From: Epiperipatus broadwayi
Lineage: Eukaryota > Onychophora > Udeonychophora > Euonychophora > Peripatidae
Direction: 5' to 3'
Assembly: GCA_028023455.1 (NCBI GenBank)
Contig: JAQFVV010006220.1
Coordinates: 9,005,916 to 9,069,915, forward strand
Length of the DNA: 64,000 nucleotides
The notes below the pieces were generated by a model, which was not told the origin of the DNA, did no database searches, and saw only the letters and a list, made by a program, of their open reading frames with translations. How positions within the stretch are numbered: position 1 is the stretch's first letter; each line of letters opens with the position of its first letter. Of this stretch, positions 33,480-45,399 are shown piece by piece. The position numbers and the translations under genes were made by a program.

Positions 33480-35620
33480 ATTTTTTATGACAAATAACTT
33501 TTTTGGAGATAATTCATGCAATATTGCAATGGACATCTGGATAGATAAATCTCTAAACACAAACTGAATCCTATCCTCCTCTTCAAAATCTTCCCATGTT
33601 TTTTGTATTTATAGAAGATTTTAATTCTCATAAAAATATTTGTAGATATGCAAATGAGAATCAAGCAGGCTATCAACTTTTAGAATGGTTAGAATTAAAT
33701 AATGGGCACTTACTTTATAAAGCCAAACAAAAAAAAACATTCAATTGATGCAAATGGCAAATAAAATATTTTGTTTCAACAAAAATTATTCACCATTGCC
33801 TACAAAATTATTAATATTGGATCATTTCTCCCATATTTGACATAAGTTAATTGAAAAGTTATTCTCTTCTGAGATGGAATTTAAAAAAACAAACTAGAAT
33901 TAACTATATAGAAGGTAATCAACATCATTGTTTAACAGTGCTTGTGAGACAGGATGATTACCTTCCATATAGGTATAATCTAAACACTGCTCTAGTAAAT
34001 ATACTGGATATTTTGAATAAAATATAAAAATCTCTCCAATTTCCTCTTGCTTTGATAAGTTTATCAAATTATAACAAGAATATCAAAAACAATTCATTTC
34101 AGTTTGGAACAAAACCAGCAGTTATTTTTATAGCAATTTTTGTATATCAGAAATCCAGGAATTGCTGATAAACTTACAAAATCATTGGATAATGCCAAAA
34201 AAAAGTTAAGAAAGAGAACAAAATCTAGCCTAAGATTATTAGTAGTCACTTTTATGTAAAATTGGAAATTGTAAAAGTACTCCTAAAAGAATTACTATGA
34301 TTATTACTAATAAATTTTCCAATCTAATATATCACACTTCTAAAAAAAGTATTAGTAGAACTAAAAAAAAAACATCATTAGAGCAGAATTGCAAGCTTCT
34401 CTTTCATAAAAGTTCCTTTAATATCAGTCTGATAAAAACAGAAATGTTAATGAATTTTAAAACTACAACAGTCATAAAAGCTAATGCAACAATGATCTAG
34501 AAAATTATTGCTCAATACTATGTATTTTCCACAAACTTTGTGGCAGCATTATACTAACAAGAGTTTTATTAATAATTGGGATCATATACTTGTAGTATAA
34601 TCTGGATTTAGGCTAGGAAAAACTATTGTGGTCAAGTTTTGTCTTTAACTATTCTTCTTAAGTTTTTAAACATAAACCAAACCTTGATATTATCTTTATT
34701 GATATAACATCAGATTATAATTCAATTATGAAAAATGACTTTTTTCTAAAAAATTTTAAAATCATTAAATGCATGAAAATGATTATTTATTTGATAAAAT
34801 GCTCTTCTATAAAAAAAATTCAAGTGATCCTAAATAATAATCATAATAAATACAAAATTTTATAGAACTGTCTACCAAAGAATTTAATTCTCTCATCTAT
34901 TTTAATATATTCATCAGAAGAACAAAGTGAGGAACTACTTATATGCTGATGATATGGTTTGGACTTTAGTTTCACAAAAGAAATCCTTTTCAAATAAGGA
35001 TATTAAAAGATTTAATTTTTTTCAGAGATTGGATCATACTCTTAATCTAACAAAGACAGTATGCTCAATTTTATATCTATACAACAGGAAATATCTTGTA
35101 ATCTATATATAGCATTTTGCAATAATAGATTGAAATGCAATCTTATTCCATTGTATTTAGAATAATATTGTATCATAATATAGGTTATTTTTCCATTTCT
35201 CTAAGGTTAGATGAAAATTAATATCTAGGTATAACCGTCTTGAAAACTGACTGTCACTCTTTAGGTTATGATTCAAATACTTTGTAGACAGCATCTTTAG
35301 CATTATTCTATTTTATTTAATTATTATACCTCCTCTTTAAATAAAAATTTCCCACAATAAACTTTTCTGTATTTAATTAAATGTTAATATGAGAAATATT
35401 ACTGGCATATACAAGTCTACTCTTTCATAGTGACTTCCTGTTCTTTCTCATATTTTTCCATCAGACATAATAAAAGGAATTACTTCCCAGAAAATGTATA
35501 AAAAGTTGTTAAATAAAACAGATTTGTCAATAATTCAAAATATAGTTTCATCACCTAAGACTCAACTCAATTCAAAATCCCATTTTGATATGTTCAACCA
35601 AAAATCTACAAATTAAAAAT
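33480..35620 (+). pseudogene. Decayed Jockey-like LINE (endonuclease plus RT)
   Basis: Piecewise plus-strand frames read, in order: an endonuclease C-terminal block with DFNSH, then AGYQLLEWLELNNGHLLY (about 33615-33720) and a HFPHI-like segment; a linker with KSLDNAKKKLRKR (about 34175-34220); RT with SGFRLGK (about 34604-34625); YADD at 34942-34953, the catalytic Asp pair; and YLGITVLKTDC (about 35222-35255). This order and these motifs match Jockey/BS-type elements common in invertebrates. The frame is broken by many indels and stops. It differs in sequence from the RTE copies. The small open frames at 34297-34500 and 34927-35112 are surviving frame pieces. An 17-bp hairpin lies within it (33904-33974). 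Confidence 0.65.
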
Positions 35621-37180
35621 TTTGATGTAAAAATAGAATTCTTATGAGTTTTCAAACAAATTTATTGTTCCTGATCTAATATTAAAGCCATTTAGATAGA
35701 GTCAATCATTGGGCTTATCTGTTTTGTAAAATGAAATATAATAACCAATTATCTATGAAAAAATACAAACCATGAACTATATTAATAACTGTGATAGAAT
35801 TAAAGGATTTAATAAAGTCACTTGACTTTATTTTCTGATAAAATATTTCCAAAATCCTTTAAAGTATTGTCAATAATTAAACTGACTAAATACAAACTGC
35901 ACTGAGAAATATAACACACAAAATGATGAACAGTTTTTTAATATTATCTTTAATCTATGATGATTTATTACATACCCTATCTGACTTTATTTACTGAAGT
36001 CTATTATTTAGATTATCTAATACATGCTACAACAGTCACACTTACAGCACATATTTCTCATGCACTAAAGTTTCTAAGAATAAAACAGTTAAATGATTTA
36101 AAATAATAAACATCACTATCAAAATAAGATTAGAGAAATGAAATTACAAATAAAATGGGTTCTATTTTCATAGACTTCTATTATGGTAATGATAATAGAA
36201 TACACAATCTTTACAATTTTTTGCCACTGATGTAAATTGACAGATCTTTCAAATGAAACTTTTCTTTAAAAAATCAGGCGTATTTCAGAGAAGATATTTT
36301 ATAACAATTAACACAAATTTGTTATTGTTACAAAAATAAGTTTTAATATTTTTTCTGTATCAAAGCAATCATCTTGTCGTCAGTTTTATAACTTGCTTAA
36401 CCCTCTACTTTTCTGAAAAATGACTTGTCCAAACATCTTTTTTCTGACAAAGATTAGAAACTTTTAAATTCTTATTTTCAGAAAACATGTTTGCAGAAAA
36501 GTTTTTAAATATATTCTGTCATAATTCTAATACAGTTAAGAGGATTATTTAAATTTTAAAAAAAATATAATTAAAAAATTGAAATTTCCAAGTTTTAATC
36601 TTTACAATATTTCTAAATTATTAACAGAAGTGGTCAGATATAACCAACTGTCAAATTACATCTTTTCAAATTCTTATTGAGTGGAATGAGTTTCGAGGCT
36701 AATTAGTAAGTAAGCAGTTCAACTCATAATTAAAATAAAGAACTTAAAAGCTAAAAGCGCCGCACATTACAACAAATCATTTGTTTATTATAAGTTGTTA
36801 TTTATCACAGTCTTTTGTTAATACTATATATTCATATTTTTATTAACATAAAGTAAATAAACTATTGATAATAAGAAGGAATCCATTTGTTGAAATTCTA
36901 ATTATTGCTTTTTTGTTCAAAGAAACTTTTTTTCCAAATTTTGAAGTGTCTAAAGATTCGGATTTTTTATTACGTCCTTTAAATAAATTAATCTCTAAAT
37001 AGCATTAATCATCAATTAATACATGGTCACATACTAAATATTTATTAAGATTATTTAGAACTTTTTTCATAATACAGTGATTAATATTAATAAATTGTAA
37101 TATGGATTTAACCAATTAATATATGTAAATATATATAGATGTACACATATGTATAGATGTTTTTATTAATATGTTTCTCA
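35621..37180. other. AT-rich intergenic DNA, nothing recognised
   Basis: Possibly contains worn LINE 3' sequence directly after the Jockey-like copy, but no motif could be read. No host gene. Confidence 0.3.
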
Positions 37181-37350
37181 CTCAATTTATCTATCAATGC
37201 AGAAATTCAGACCACACTATTTCATTGTGCATAGATTTCACAAGCAACATTAACTGTTTAGGTGAAAAGCGGTATCAAACATCTAAATCTCCATGTTCAC
37301 TTTGAACATTCAATATTAATCATACCACTTTCATCCAATGAGATGTAAAC
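37181..37350 (+). repeat. Repeat family E, unit 1
   Basis: TATCTATCAATGCAGAAATT, then CACAAGCAACATTAACTGTT, TAGGTGAA, and CATACCACTTTCATCCAATG. It is a direct repeat of 37425-37595 with substantial divergence; a third relative lies at 39425-39550. Confidence 0.5.
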
Positions 37351-37424
37351 AATTATTGCACTGTAGGTACATGTTTTAAAACTTTTAGTTTTTATCACTG
37401 TCTATCTCACATCTCAATTCCACC

Positions 37425-37595
37425 ATATCACAAACATTCACCAATGCATAAATTCAAAACAACTTCTCTCACTACAATGCATTTGACAAGCAATATTCAC
37501 TCTTTAGGTGAACTAAAAGTATTAAATATATAAAACTGCATACCCATGTCCACTTCTCAATAACCTTCATCATACCATTCTTATACAATGTAGGA
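37425..37595 (+). repeat. Repeat family E, unit 2
   Basis: CACCAATGCATAAATTC, GACAAGCAATATTCACTCTT, TAGGTGAACT and CATACCATTCTTATACAATG keep the order and spacing of unit 1, 240 bp upstream. It looks like an old tandem duplication or two copies of one element. Confidence 0.5.
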
Positions 37596-37714
37596 ACTAT
37601 TGATTTTATTAACTTCTAACACATTGTGAAAGGGTGAAAAATTATTGAAAAATTAACTACAATTATAGTCAGATTTATAATACATTTAAATTTTCTATCA
37701 TCTAGTGCTTTCTA

Positions 37715-38682
37715 TTATAAAAAGGCTTTTTTACTTGTAATGTAATTAATGGGATAATGCCCTATGATAAGTGATCCTCCAACATAAAAAATATGGAAAT
37801 AAATTATAAATATGTGTTTATCTTTTCTGAAGTTTGACTCTAAATTTAAACAAAGCACTGACATTTTTAAAATCACAAATATTAATGAAATTGACATTTA
37901 ATAAAGAAGTTATAATCTAAATACAGTGATAATTTATATATTTAAATAATGTGTTGGACATTAATTTCATTTATGGTATATTTATCTATCATTAACATAC
38001 AAACACACACACACATTTATTAATTCTCATAATTTGATATTTTCTAGCATTAAATTATAATAAATAATAAAAATTATATACTATAGCTATATAAATATTA
38101 ATAATAATTTTCACATTAAAAAGCCTTTTCAGCACATGGTTTTATGCCCTGTTCAAATGTTAAGCATCTATTTTAACATTAACCAATTATTGCAGATAGA
38201 ACATTATCTAGTGTTCTATAATGACAGTAAAATAGCAATAACAAAATAAAACATCAGTAAAATAGAATAAAATATTCATACAGAGATCCAATATAATTTC
38301 AAAAAATTAATTATATAACACAACAATATACAGAATTAATTTTTATTTTTGATGATCTATTATTAAGTAATTCTTTACATAAATGGATTAAAGAGAGAAA
38401 TTTTTTGTGTCAAATTTCCTTTTTCTCCTTCCTTAAATGTGAAAGAATCTAGGGTTTGAATATAAAATGGTATTCAAAATATTACTAGGTTAAAACAATG
38501 CAACAACGGCAGCCTAGAAAGTCAAGATTTAAGATTGAAATAACATTCCTAATTAACTTATATTAAAGAAGAAAATAGTTAAGTAAACATGTAAATTGCT
38601 AAACATTTGGGGAGGGGGCAGTTCATTATGTGAAAGGAAACTATTGTAGTATAAAATTTACTGTGAAATTTAACATTATATT
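37715..38682. other. AT-rich intergenic DNA, nothing recognised
   Basis: Includes a short (CA)n run at 37998-38013. No gene. Confidence 0.35.
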
Positions 38683-39300
38683 TTGTATTCCTGTAAATTC
38701 ATAGCTGCATTATTAAAAAAGGTGATGGTACTAAAATTATTTGTATCAGTGATACCTGTTCCCATTTTCATCAGTTTTACATTCATTGTTACATTCAGAA
38801 AGCTCAGAAAAAATAAAACTTATTTTTTATTGGATAACATTATTGTGTTAGCATCAATTAAAGACAAAAAATTTCTACTTGCATATTTTAATGCACAAAT
38901 TGGTAGAAGTAGTATTGAGTTATTGGAAATAGAGCATTATGAACTTTAATGATAAATTGTTCTTGAATTTTTGTAACTATTGCGAACACTATGTTTATGT
39001 AGGAAAAATAACTCTACTTTTTGACTGAGGATACATTCATGATCAAAGCAATGGGGTCATATGGATTATATTATAGTCAAAAACAATATAAAAGAACCTC
39101 AATATTACATGATATTTTATTATAACAATGTATATAAATAAATCATCTTTAACTGCTGATTTAAAAATAAAACTAAGATTACTTCTTGTTGCTTGATAAA
39201 TAGAATTCAAAATATTTTAATGTAAAGAATAGTATTCCATTTATAATGAATTAGAATTTATTTGTCAGCTCATAGGAATAAATGAAACATATATTTCCAG
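38683..39300 (+). pseudogene. Decayed LINE endonuclease fragment (CFDP2-like type)
   Basis: The 88-codon open frame 38683-38949 includes LLAYFNAQIGRSS near residues 66-78, the equivalent of the GDFNARVG catalytic block of AP-type LINE endonucleases. It is preceded by NKTYFLLDNIIVLASIKDKK, matching the helix before that block in 'craniofacial development protein 2-like' endonucleases. Downstream broken frames continue with LNFCNYC and a later HDQSNGVIWIIL-like segment in the place of the LIDYVIV block. No RT follows within recognisable range. The sequence type matches the LINE at 54570-56760 more than the RTE copies. Confidence 0.55.
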
Positions 39301-39424
39301 TTTCTTTGTGAGTTGAAAACAAAATCAAGCAGCATTTTTAGTCATGCTTTTGAAAGCATTTCTTTTATGTATGCACATATATCAATTAAATAGTTTCAAA
39401 AAAAATATGTCAATATATCTCTCA

Positions 39425-39550
39425 TTTTAAATTCTACCATACGATAAACTTTCTATCAGTGCAAAAACTTGGACCATTCTCTTTTACTATACATGTACTT
39501 TATAAATAATTTTTGCCCATCAAACCAAGCTGTAGACATTAAATATCTGG
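39425..39550 (+). repeat. Repeat family E, unit 3 (degraded)
   Basis: CTATCAGTGCAAAAACTTGG ... TAAATATCTGGACCTTCATG resembles units 1 and 2 in order but with weak identity. Confidence 0.3.
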
Positions 39551-39667
39551 ACCTTCATGCTCAAGTTGACAATTTATTTTTTTATTATGTCATTGTTTTT
39601 GCAAGATAGGGAAGTGAATAATCCTTTCCCTGTAGAGATATTTGTAAGTATCTATACATATCTTCAT

Positions 39668-39890
39668 ATTATTCAACACCAATAAAGCATGATAAACAGA
39701 GCAACCAACCAATGTACTCTATACCAGAATCATGGTGACATATTGGAACTGAATAGTTAACTGTTCAGTTTCGATATGTCACCATGATTCTGGTATACAG
39801 TACCTAAAGCGCTTGGCAAATTGTTGTTTATAATTAATGTTTTTTGCATTTTGGTTGCTCTGTTTATCACACTTTATTCATGTAGAATAA
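39668..39890. mobile_element. Complex fold-back element with two nested inverted repeats
   Basis: Inner arms 39714-39756 and 39761-39803 (43 bp, about 4 mismatches) fold around the central GTTAAC and contain ACCAGAATCATGGTGACATA. Outer arms 39668-39708 and 39850-39890 (41 bp, about 5 mismatches) contain GATAAACAGAGCAACCAA. Only 5 bp separate the two left arms, but 46 unique bases separate the right arms. The structure is therefore asymmetric, as if one side lost or gained a segment. No coding capacity. Confidence 0.75.
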
Positions 39891-40667
39891 TTTTCATTAT
39901 CTGACAGAGTTTTTATATTATTTACATATCTTCATATATAACTATTATAAATTTTAAATGCAAATAACATGCTACCACAGACTCAGTTCAGAGTTAAATG
40001 TTCTTTTTAAATTACAATTCTTTTTATTTAAACATAAAATTAATTGCTACAATAAATTTTATCTCTGGGGGGAGGGGGTTCAGGTATCATCTCATTACTC
40101 AATCTGATATAAATCATAGAGATATTAACATTCTTACACAAAATTAAAAGAAAGACCCACATTTATGGTTTCTGTATATTTTCTTAAAAATTGGTTGGGA
40201 CCAATAAAATTTTCTGGGCTCCCTCCACATTCCATTATATTTTTCAATATACGCACACACTAGATATATGTAATTTAAATTTTAAATTAATAAAAATGCA
40301 TATTTTAATGAGTAAATTTTAACATTCGACTTAAAGAAAGATTTAATTTATGTTGAGAAACGTATTACCATTAAAGTATTCTCTCCGGACTGCTAATCTG
40401 AGATTTATTTATAATTGCTATCAATCTTTACATCAAGCAATTAATTTCATAGTTTATATTTATTGCGGAAAGTAAAAGAAATCATTTTAAACTCAAGACT
40501 TTTAAATATTTTAACTTTCAATAGAGTTTATTGAGTTTCTGCTACAAATTACAATATTAGTCAAAGTTAATTATGTATGGTCATATGAATGGTATAATAA
40601 AATTTACTCATCAAAGTGGAACAAAAAAAAGTATAGAATATGATTAAGTTGCCAACTCCCACATTAC
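39891..40667. other. Intron or intergenic, AT-rich
   Basis: If the exon at 40668-40895 is real, this is the start of its intron. No second exon was recognised. A short G-run (GGGGGGAGGGGG) lies at 40068-40079. Confidence 0.35.
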
Positions 40668-40895
40668 CTCGTCAACTGCAGTTAGATCGAGACTCCCCTT
40701 CTCCAGTCCTCTTAAGAGTTGCTCTAGGGCACCCCAATCTCCCCGCTGACACAGGGTCAAGACACGGCTACTAAGAGGTAGTGTTGGTGATTGATTGGAA
40801 GCATCAGTCAAAGCGCGGATTGCTATTTTTTCAACGTTTTTATCTTTACCGCTATTTGATTGTTTAATAATATTACCTGGGCTATTGGAAGACAT
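40668..40895 (-). CDS. Putative first coding exon, ankyrin-repeat protein (TRPN/NompC-like?)
   Basis: The minus-strand ATG at 40895 opens 76 codons that end in ...LTAVDE at GAG|GTAATG, a good splice donor (GT at 40667-40666). Unspliced, the frame would run seven more codons to a stop at 40644. Residues 1-40 are polar and disordered-looking. Residues 43-67 (RVLTLCQRGDWGALEQLLRG and following EKG) look like the first ankyrin-type helix pair or cap. From memory this resembles the region just before the ankyrin array of TRPN/NompC mechanosensitive channels; that assignment is tentative, and another ankyrin protein is possible. Base composition is clearly less AT-rich than both flanks, and codon use looks coding. 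No second exon is visible downstream, so the intron may exceed the window or the next exon was missed. Confidence 0.55.
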
Positions 40896-41380
40896 TTTTT
40901 AAAAATGGAAAAAAAATCAGCATTTAGCTATTAACGTATTATTATTCCTAGGAAAGCCATCTTTTTAGTTTGAAAGCAATTAAACTCCTTTTAAAAAAGA
41001 GTGAATGAAATGCCATTGTACAATGAATTCCAATACCTATCTGAATTGAAAGGTTTTAAAAGCATGTTATCTGAGCACTTTCTGCATTTAATTGGGAGCA
41101 GGTAGGGATGTGTAGGAAAAAAAGATGACGTTTTTAAATTAAAATTCTTATGAATAACAGCCATGCCCTAGAAATAATAATAAAAAGTAATCAATCTCAT
41201 TGGAAAAGCAGGTGAGGACAGACGTCAATTAAGATAAACTCTAAATTTATTTTGGAAATAGAAAAATTCCCTTTCTGTTCTCATCTAAAAAAATATATGT
41301 ATATCACCTATCTTTTCATTATATTATTTTATGATTATTGTCATTATTAATTTAAACATTAATTCTAATATTGTAATTCC
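40896..41380 (-). other. Presumed 5' flank of the exon
   Basis: Upstream of the putative start codon on the minus strand. The bases before ATG are CCATTTTTAAAAA, not a strong context. No TATA box or clear acceptor was identified, so I cannot say whether this is 5' UTR, promoter or an upstream intron. A GACGTCA motif lies at 41221-41227. Confidence 0.3.
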
Positions 41381-41418
41381 ACTTAATTAAAACAATTCTA
41401 ATATTGTTTTAATTAAGT
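41381..41418. repeat. Perfect 16-bp inverted repeat
   Basis: ACTTAATTAAAACAAT at 41381-41396 is exactly complementary to ATTGTTTTAATTAAGT at 41403-41418 with a 6-base loop. It is not followed by a T-run, and a terminator is not implied in this eukaryotic context. Confidence 0.85.
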
Positions 41419-42453
41419 AAAATACAGTCTAAGCATGACAAATTAGCTGAATTTTAAATGATTTATAAACATAAAAATAAATAACAATTGCCTTATTTAA
41501 AATGTTATTTACTTAAAATAAATTTACTTAATATTTCACACACGCACTCATATATATATGCACAGTTATATGGATATCAAGATATTGCGTAAAACTTTTT
41601 TAGATTGAACTTAAGAGTTAATAATTTTTATGAAAACAGCTCAAAAACAGTTCAGCTAACCACTTAATATTATTAGGTAATGGATTTCTAATTAAAATAC
41701 TAGAGAATAAGGCAAGACTGGAAAACCGCTATGATGACCTGATTCTTTGCCAAATTAAGTAATTGGAAGTTAATATGGTAAAAATAAAACAAAATAAAGA
41801 GAAATTAAAAAATTAAACAGAGGCAGTACACAGAAAAATGCGATATCAAATTCAATATTTATTTTTTAATGAGATAATATTGTGTACTGAGAGGCAACAG
41901 AAAATACTCTTAATCTGATTTTATCTTTGGTTATTATCTTTCATATATGAAGATCACTGTTGGTATTTTGAGTTCAGGCCTCTTTTACTTTATGTATACA
42001 CAAAAATGTGTTACAGTGTTAACACATTCATCTTTAGGTATATAGGAACTGAATTGGAACCCAGCTCAGATAAAGCATAGATTTTGTTTTCCATTTTCTA
42101 ATCAGGCTTATATTTTTTTTCTTTCAGATATCTGGCTTATAGTCAGTCCATATAAAATTCAATACTAGATAATTAATAGCTATTTACTTAGGATTTCATT
42201 AGAATGCCAAACTAAAATTGTCACTCTCTAATAATTGGCAAACCTGCCAAATAATGACTTATCTTTTAATGTCTCTTTACAGGGATTTATAATTTGCAGT
42301 GATATGATTAAAATTTTTTTATGTCATTTAGTTATAAACACAAACAATTGCAAGTATAGTCTATCTGTACTTATCCTTATTCATCATATGTTTAAAAGAA
42401 AGCTTAACTCAACTTTTTATGCCAGCAGAATATATTCTCCTTGGCATATATAT
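41419..42453. other. AT-rich intergenic DNA
   Basis: No gene. Around 42000-42070 is a weak tRNA-like stretch (TGTTAACACATTCATC ... GAATTGGAACCCAG) that may be a SINE remnant. Confidence 0.3.
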
Positions 42454-42966
42454 ATTCAGACTTTCAAGCTCCCTACAGCTATTTTCTCTCTCTTATACAA
42501 CCAATATATATGAGCACATACATGTGAAAAAGGTAATTGATCTCCAATGATGAACCAACACTCATCAGTTGGCCCTGATCATCATCTCCCACATATATAT
42601 AAAATCAGTGTTCAGTTTATATTAAGATAGCAAACCTTCAAACTTTAGTGGACAAGCTTCAATCTTCTCCATTCTCCAACTCTTCAGCCACCCATATATT
42701 GAAGATCTGATGATATATGGCTGAAGAATTGAAGGATGGAGAAAATTGAAGCCTATACATTAAAGTTTGAAGATTTGCTATCTTAATATAAACTGAGCAC
42801 TGATTATATTTGTGTTTGGGAGATGTTGATCTGGACCAAATGAGAAATGCTGGTTCAGCATGAAATATGTATATTGGAGACCATTTATCTTTTGCATATG
42901 TATGTGGTTATATATGTCAGTTGTATAAGATGAAGTGGATAGCTATAAGGAGCTTGAAAGTCTGAG
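42454..42966. repeat. Long hairpin: two head-to-head copies of repeat family A
   Basis: Left arm about 42454-42699 in family A plus orientation, right arm about 42714-42966 its reverse complement, with a centre of about 14 bp around GAAGATCTGATG. Both arms carry CAGTTTATATTAAGATAGCA-type and CTTCAGCCA landmarks. The left arm lacks about 17 bp that is present in the right arm. Identity between arms is high, roughly 85% by eye. Transcription from either side would give a hairpin RNA of about 250 bp. The plus-strand open frame 42235-42513 running into it is chance. Confidence 0.85.
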
Positions 42967-43958
42967 CTCAAGTCACTTCTAATGCACTTGTATTTAAATA
43001 TTATATATATATATGAATGTGTGGGGTATTTGCTGTTTAAAATCACTACTGTATAATATACTTTTAAACTAATCTAACATAGCAAATTGTGTTTCCAAAA
43101 TAAAATATGCAAAGGAAAAACTAATGATTAAGAGTACTATAGGTTTTTGAAACCAGGGAGCAAATATAAATATTTATTTATGTCTAAAAGCAATATTAAA
43201 AGTGTATTTATTGTGTCATAAATGATATACTTTGAACAACTCGTACTACAATTTTAAAGAACAATAAAAAAAAATATTAAAAAGATAAGATGAAAATAAT
43301 ATGGATGAAAAGAGTATTATTATTCAATGGGTGAGTTGAATATAATGTGGTTTATTTTTTAATTAGAAAAAGATATTTCAGCATTGAAAATATTTTAATC
43401 ATCATTACTTGTCTTATGTTTATACCTAAAAACCAACATATAAATAGCTTCAATAAAGATTTATAATAAATGATCAAAAAATAAAAATCATTTGAAATGA
43501 TTGATGGAATGATTTTTGAATTTTAATAATCTTCATATTATCTTTTCACTAATGAATATTTACTATTTTGAAACTGAAATAAATCAATATATATTATCAA
43601 TTTGTAATTATTTCTATAAATGCATGAAATTGGTATTTTGAATTTTTAATATTGTAATTATCCTCCCTCACTTGCACTATACTATAAATCAGTGGTGTTA
43701 AATACAAGAAAACTCTTGTTTCAGTCATAAGATAAAGACTTTGAGAAAATAAGAATGACTGTCTTATTATAAATGCACTAAGTAACTTGGAATGAGAGCA
43801 TGAATATATATTAAATCATTCATTTTACATACATTTCTTTTAACAATCTTAAAAGAAATATAAAAATTTACTTTGTGCTAATTTTAGATCTAAATTTTAT
43901 TGTAAGATAGCATATAAAATTAGGAATAAAGGATGGGTTTTAAAAATTATATATATAT
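42967..43958. other. AT-rich intergenic DNA, nothing recognised
   Basis: No gene; short (TA)n at 43000-43013. Confidence 0.4.
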
Positions 43959-44015
43959 TAATAGACAGGGTATGAGCACAGACTTTCACAGTCTGTGCTC
44001 ATATCCTGTCTATTA
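43959..44015. repeat. Hairpin built from the end of repeat family A
   Basis: TAATAGACAGGGTATGAGCA ... at 43959-43984 pairs with 43990-44015 (26 bp, one mismatch) around TTCAC. The arms contain TATGAGCACAGACT, the same terminal sequence as family A at 61404-61425, so this is two family A ends facing each other with nothing else between. A second small hairpin (ACACAGGT ... ACCTGTGT) follows at 44025-44048. Confidence 0.8.
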
Positions 44016-44048
44016 CATATATAGACACAGGTATATATAAACCTGTGT

Positions 44049-45399
44049 ATTTCATCTATATATATTAAGTATATGCTTTTAATAATAGACGAATTATGTT
44101 ATTTTCTACAGCCAATGATAATTTTTATGTTTTTTCTCCAATGTAGTAAAACTACAAAGAGAGTTTATTCTCTAAATCTAAAACAGATTGTTTTAAAATC
44201 TTCCCGGGATAAATTGTGTTGGTTAGATGAATGATAACATATCAATACAAATATTAAAGTATGAATAAAATATGGTGTAATTTTATAAGGAATTCCATGC
44301 CATCATGGATGTCAGTTGAGAAAACAAAGTCTATATATTTATTTGGGCAGTTAGGAAAAACTTAGCAAATTATTTACTGAACTACTATTTGAAGTCAAAT
44401 CATATGCTTTCTGTAGAAAAACTGGAATATTCCCAACTTTATTTGCATTTTTATTTTTTAAATTAGTTAAACTGTTGGAAAAAATTTATGTTTCTAACAT
44501 GGAAATTTAAAATTTGTCTATGCATAAAAGCAAGAAATTCAATGATAAGAAAGATGCTCATCTATAGAAAATTAGTGACAGATTCATAGCAGTAATGCAC
44601 ATATATGCTCTTTCATACATCGTGTATGTGATGGAGTATGGGAATATACCTTTAAAATGCTTTAAAAAATTATAAACATATTCTTAAAATTATTAGATTT
44701 TTTGTAGTTAGTGCAATAATAAAATGGTGGATTTGAAATCTAACTCATCACTTTTGTTGCTTAAACACCACAATTTTTTTAACAATTAATCATTTAATTA
44801 TTTTTTAATTTCTTAAAAGTAATTGTGATCATTTTCAAAATGTAAATAGATCTTAGAGTGTGATAAGAAGTGATGATGAAAGAGTAATTTATAAAAGCTT
44901 TTTGTTTTCAGTATAATTCTTCATTTGTGTGTATATATATGGTAACCAATTGGGTTACATGGGACACAGCAACATAGTTGTATGTGTGCACATATTTATA
45001 TAAAGTAAAGGAAAAGTATAAATAAACATAGACAGAAATTTTTGTAGATATTTTCTACATTTCTGAAATAATATTAACTGTAAAGGGTTAAATAATTCTG
45101 GATTCAAAACAAAATTTTATTATAAATTAAAACATTTAAAAAAGTCCAATAAATATTTTATTGAAATCTGATTTTGAAATTTAAAAATAAGCATGTTTTC
45201 TGATAATTATAAAAATGGTTATTATCTTTTTTTTTTTTAAAAAATCTTTTAATTAATGCTTGTGTAAAATTCTCTATCTAAGTAAAAACATGTAGATCAC
45301 TTCTTTGATAAAATTTCAAAGTTGCATTTGAAAGAATTAATGATCTTTTTGAAAAAATAAGAAAAAAAACACAGTTTTCAATTAAATGTGTTTTTATCA
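44049..45399. other. AT-rich intergenic DNA, nothing recognised
   Basis: No gene or repeat copy supported. Confidence 0.35.

Noticed and set aside
41381-41418. Bacterial-type intrinsic terminator
   Set aside because: A perfect hairpin but AT-rich, not followed by a T-tract, and the context is eukaryotic.
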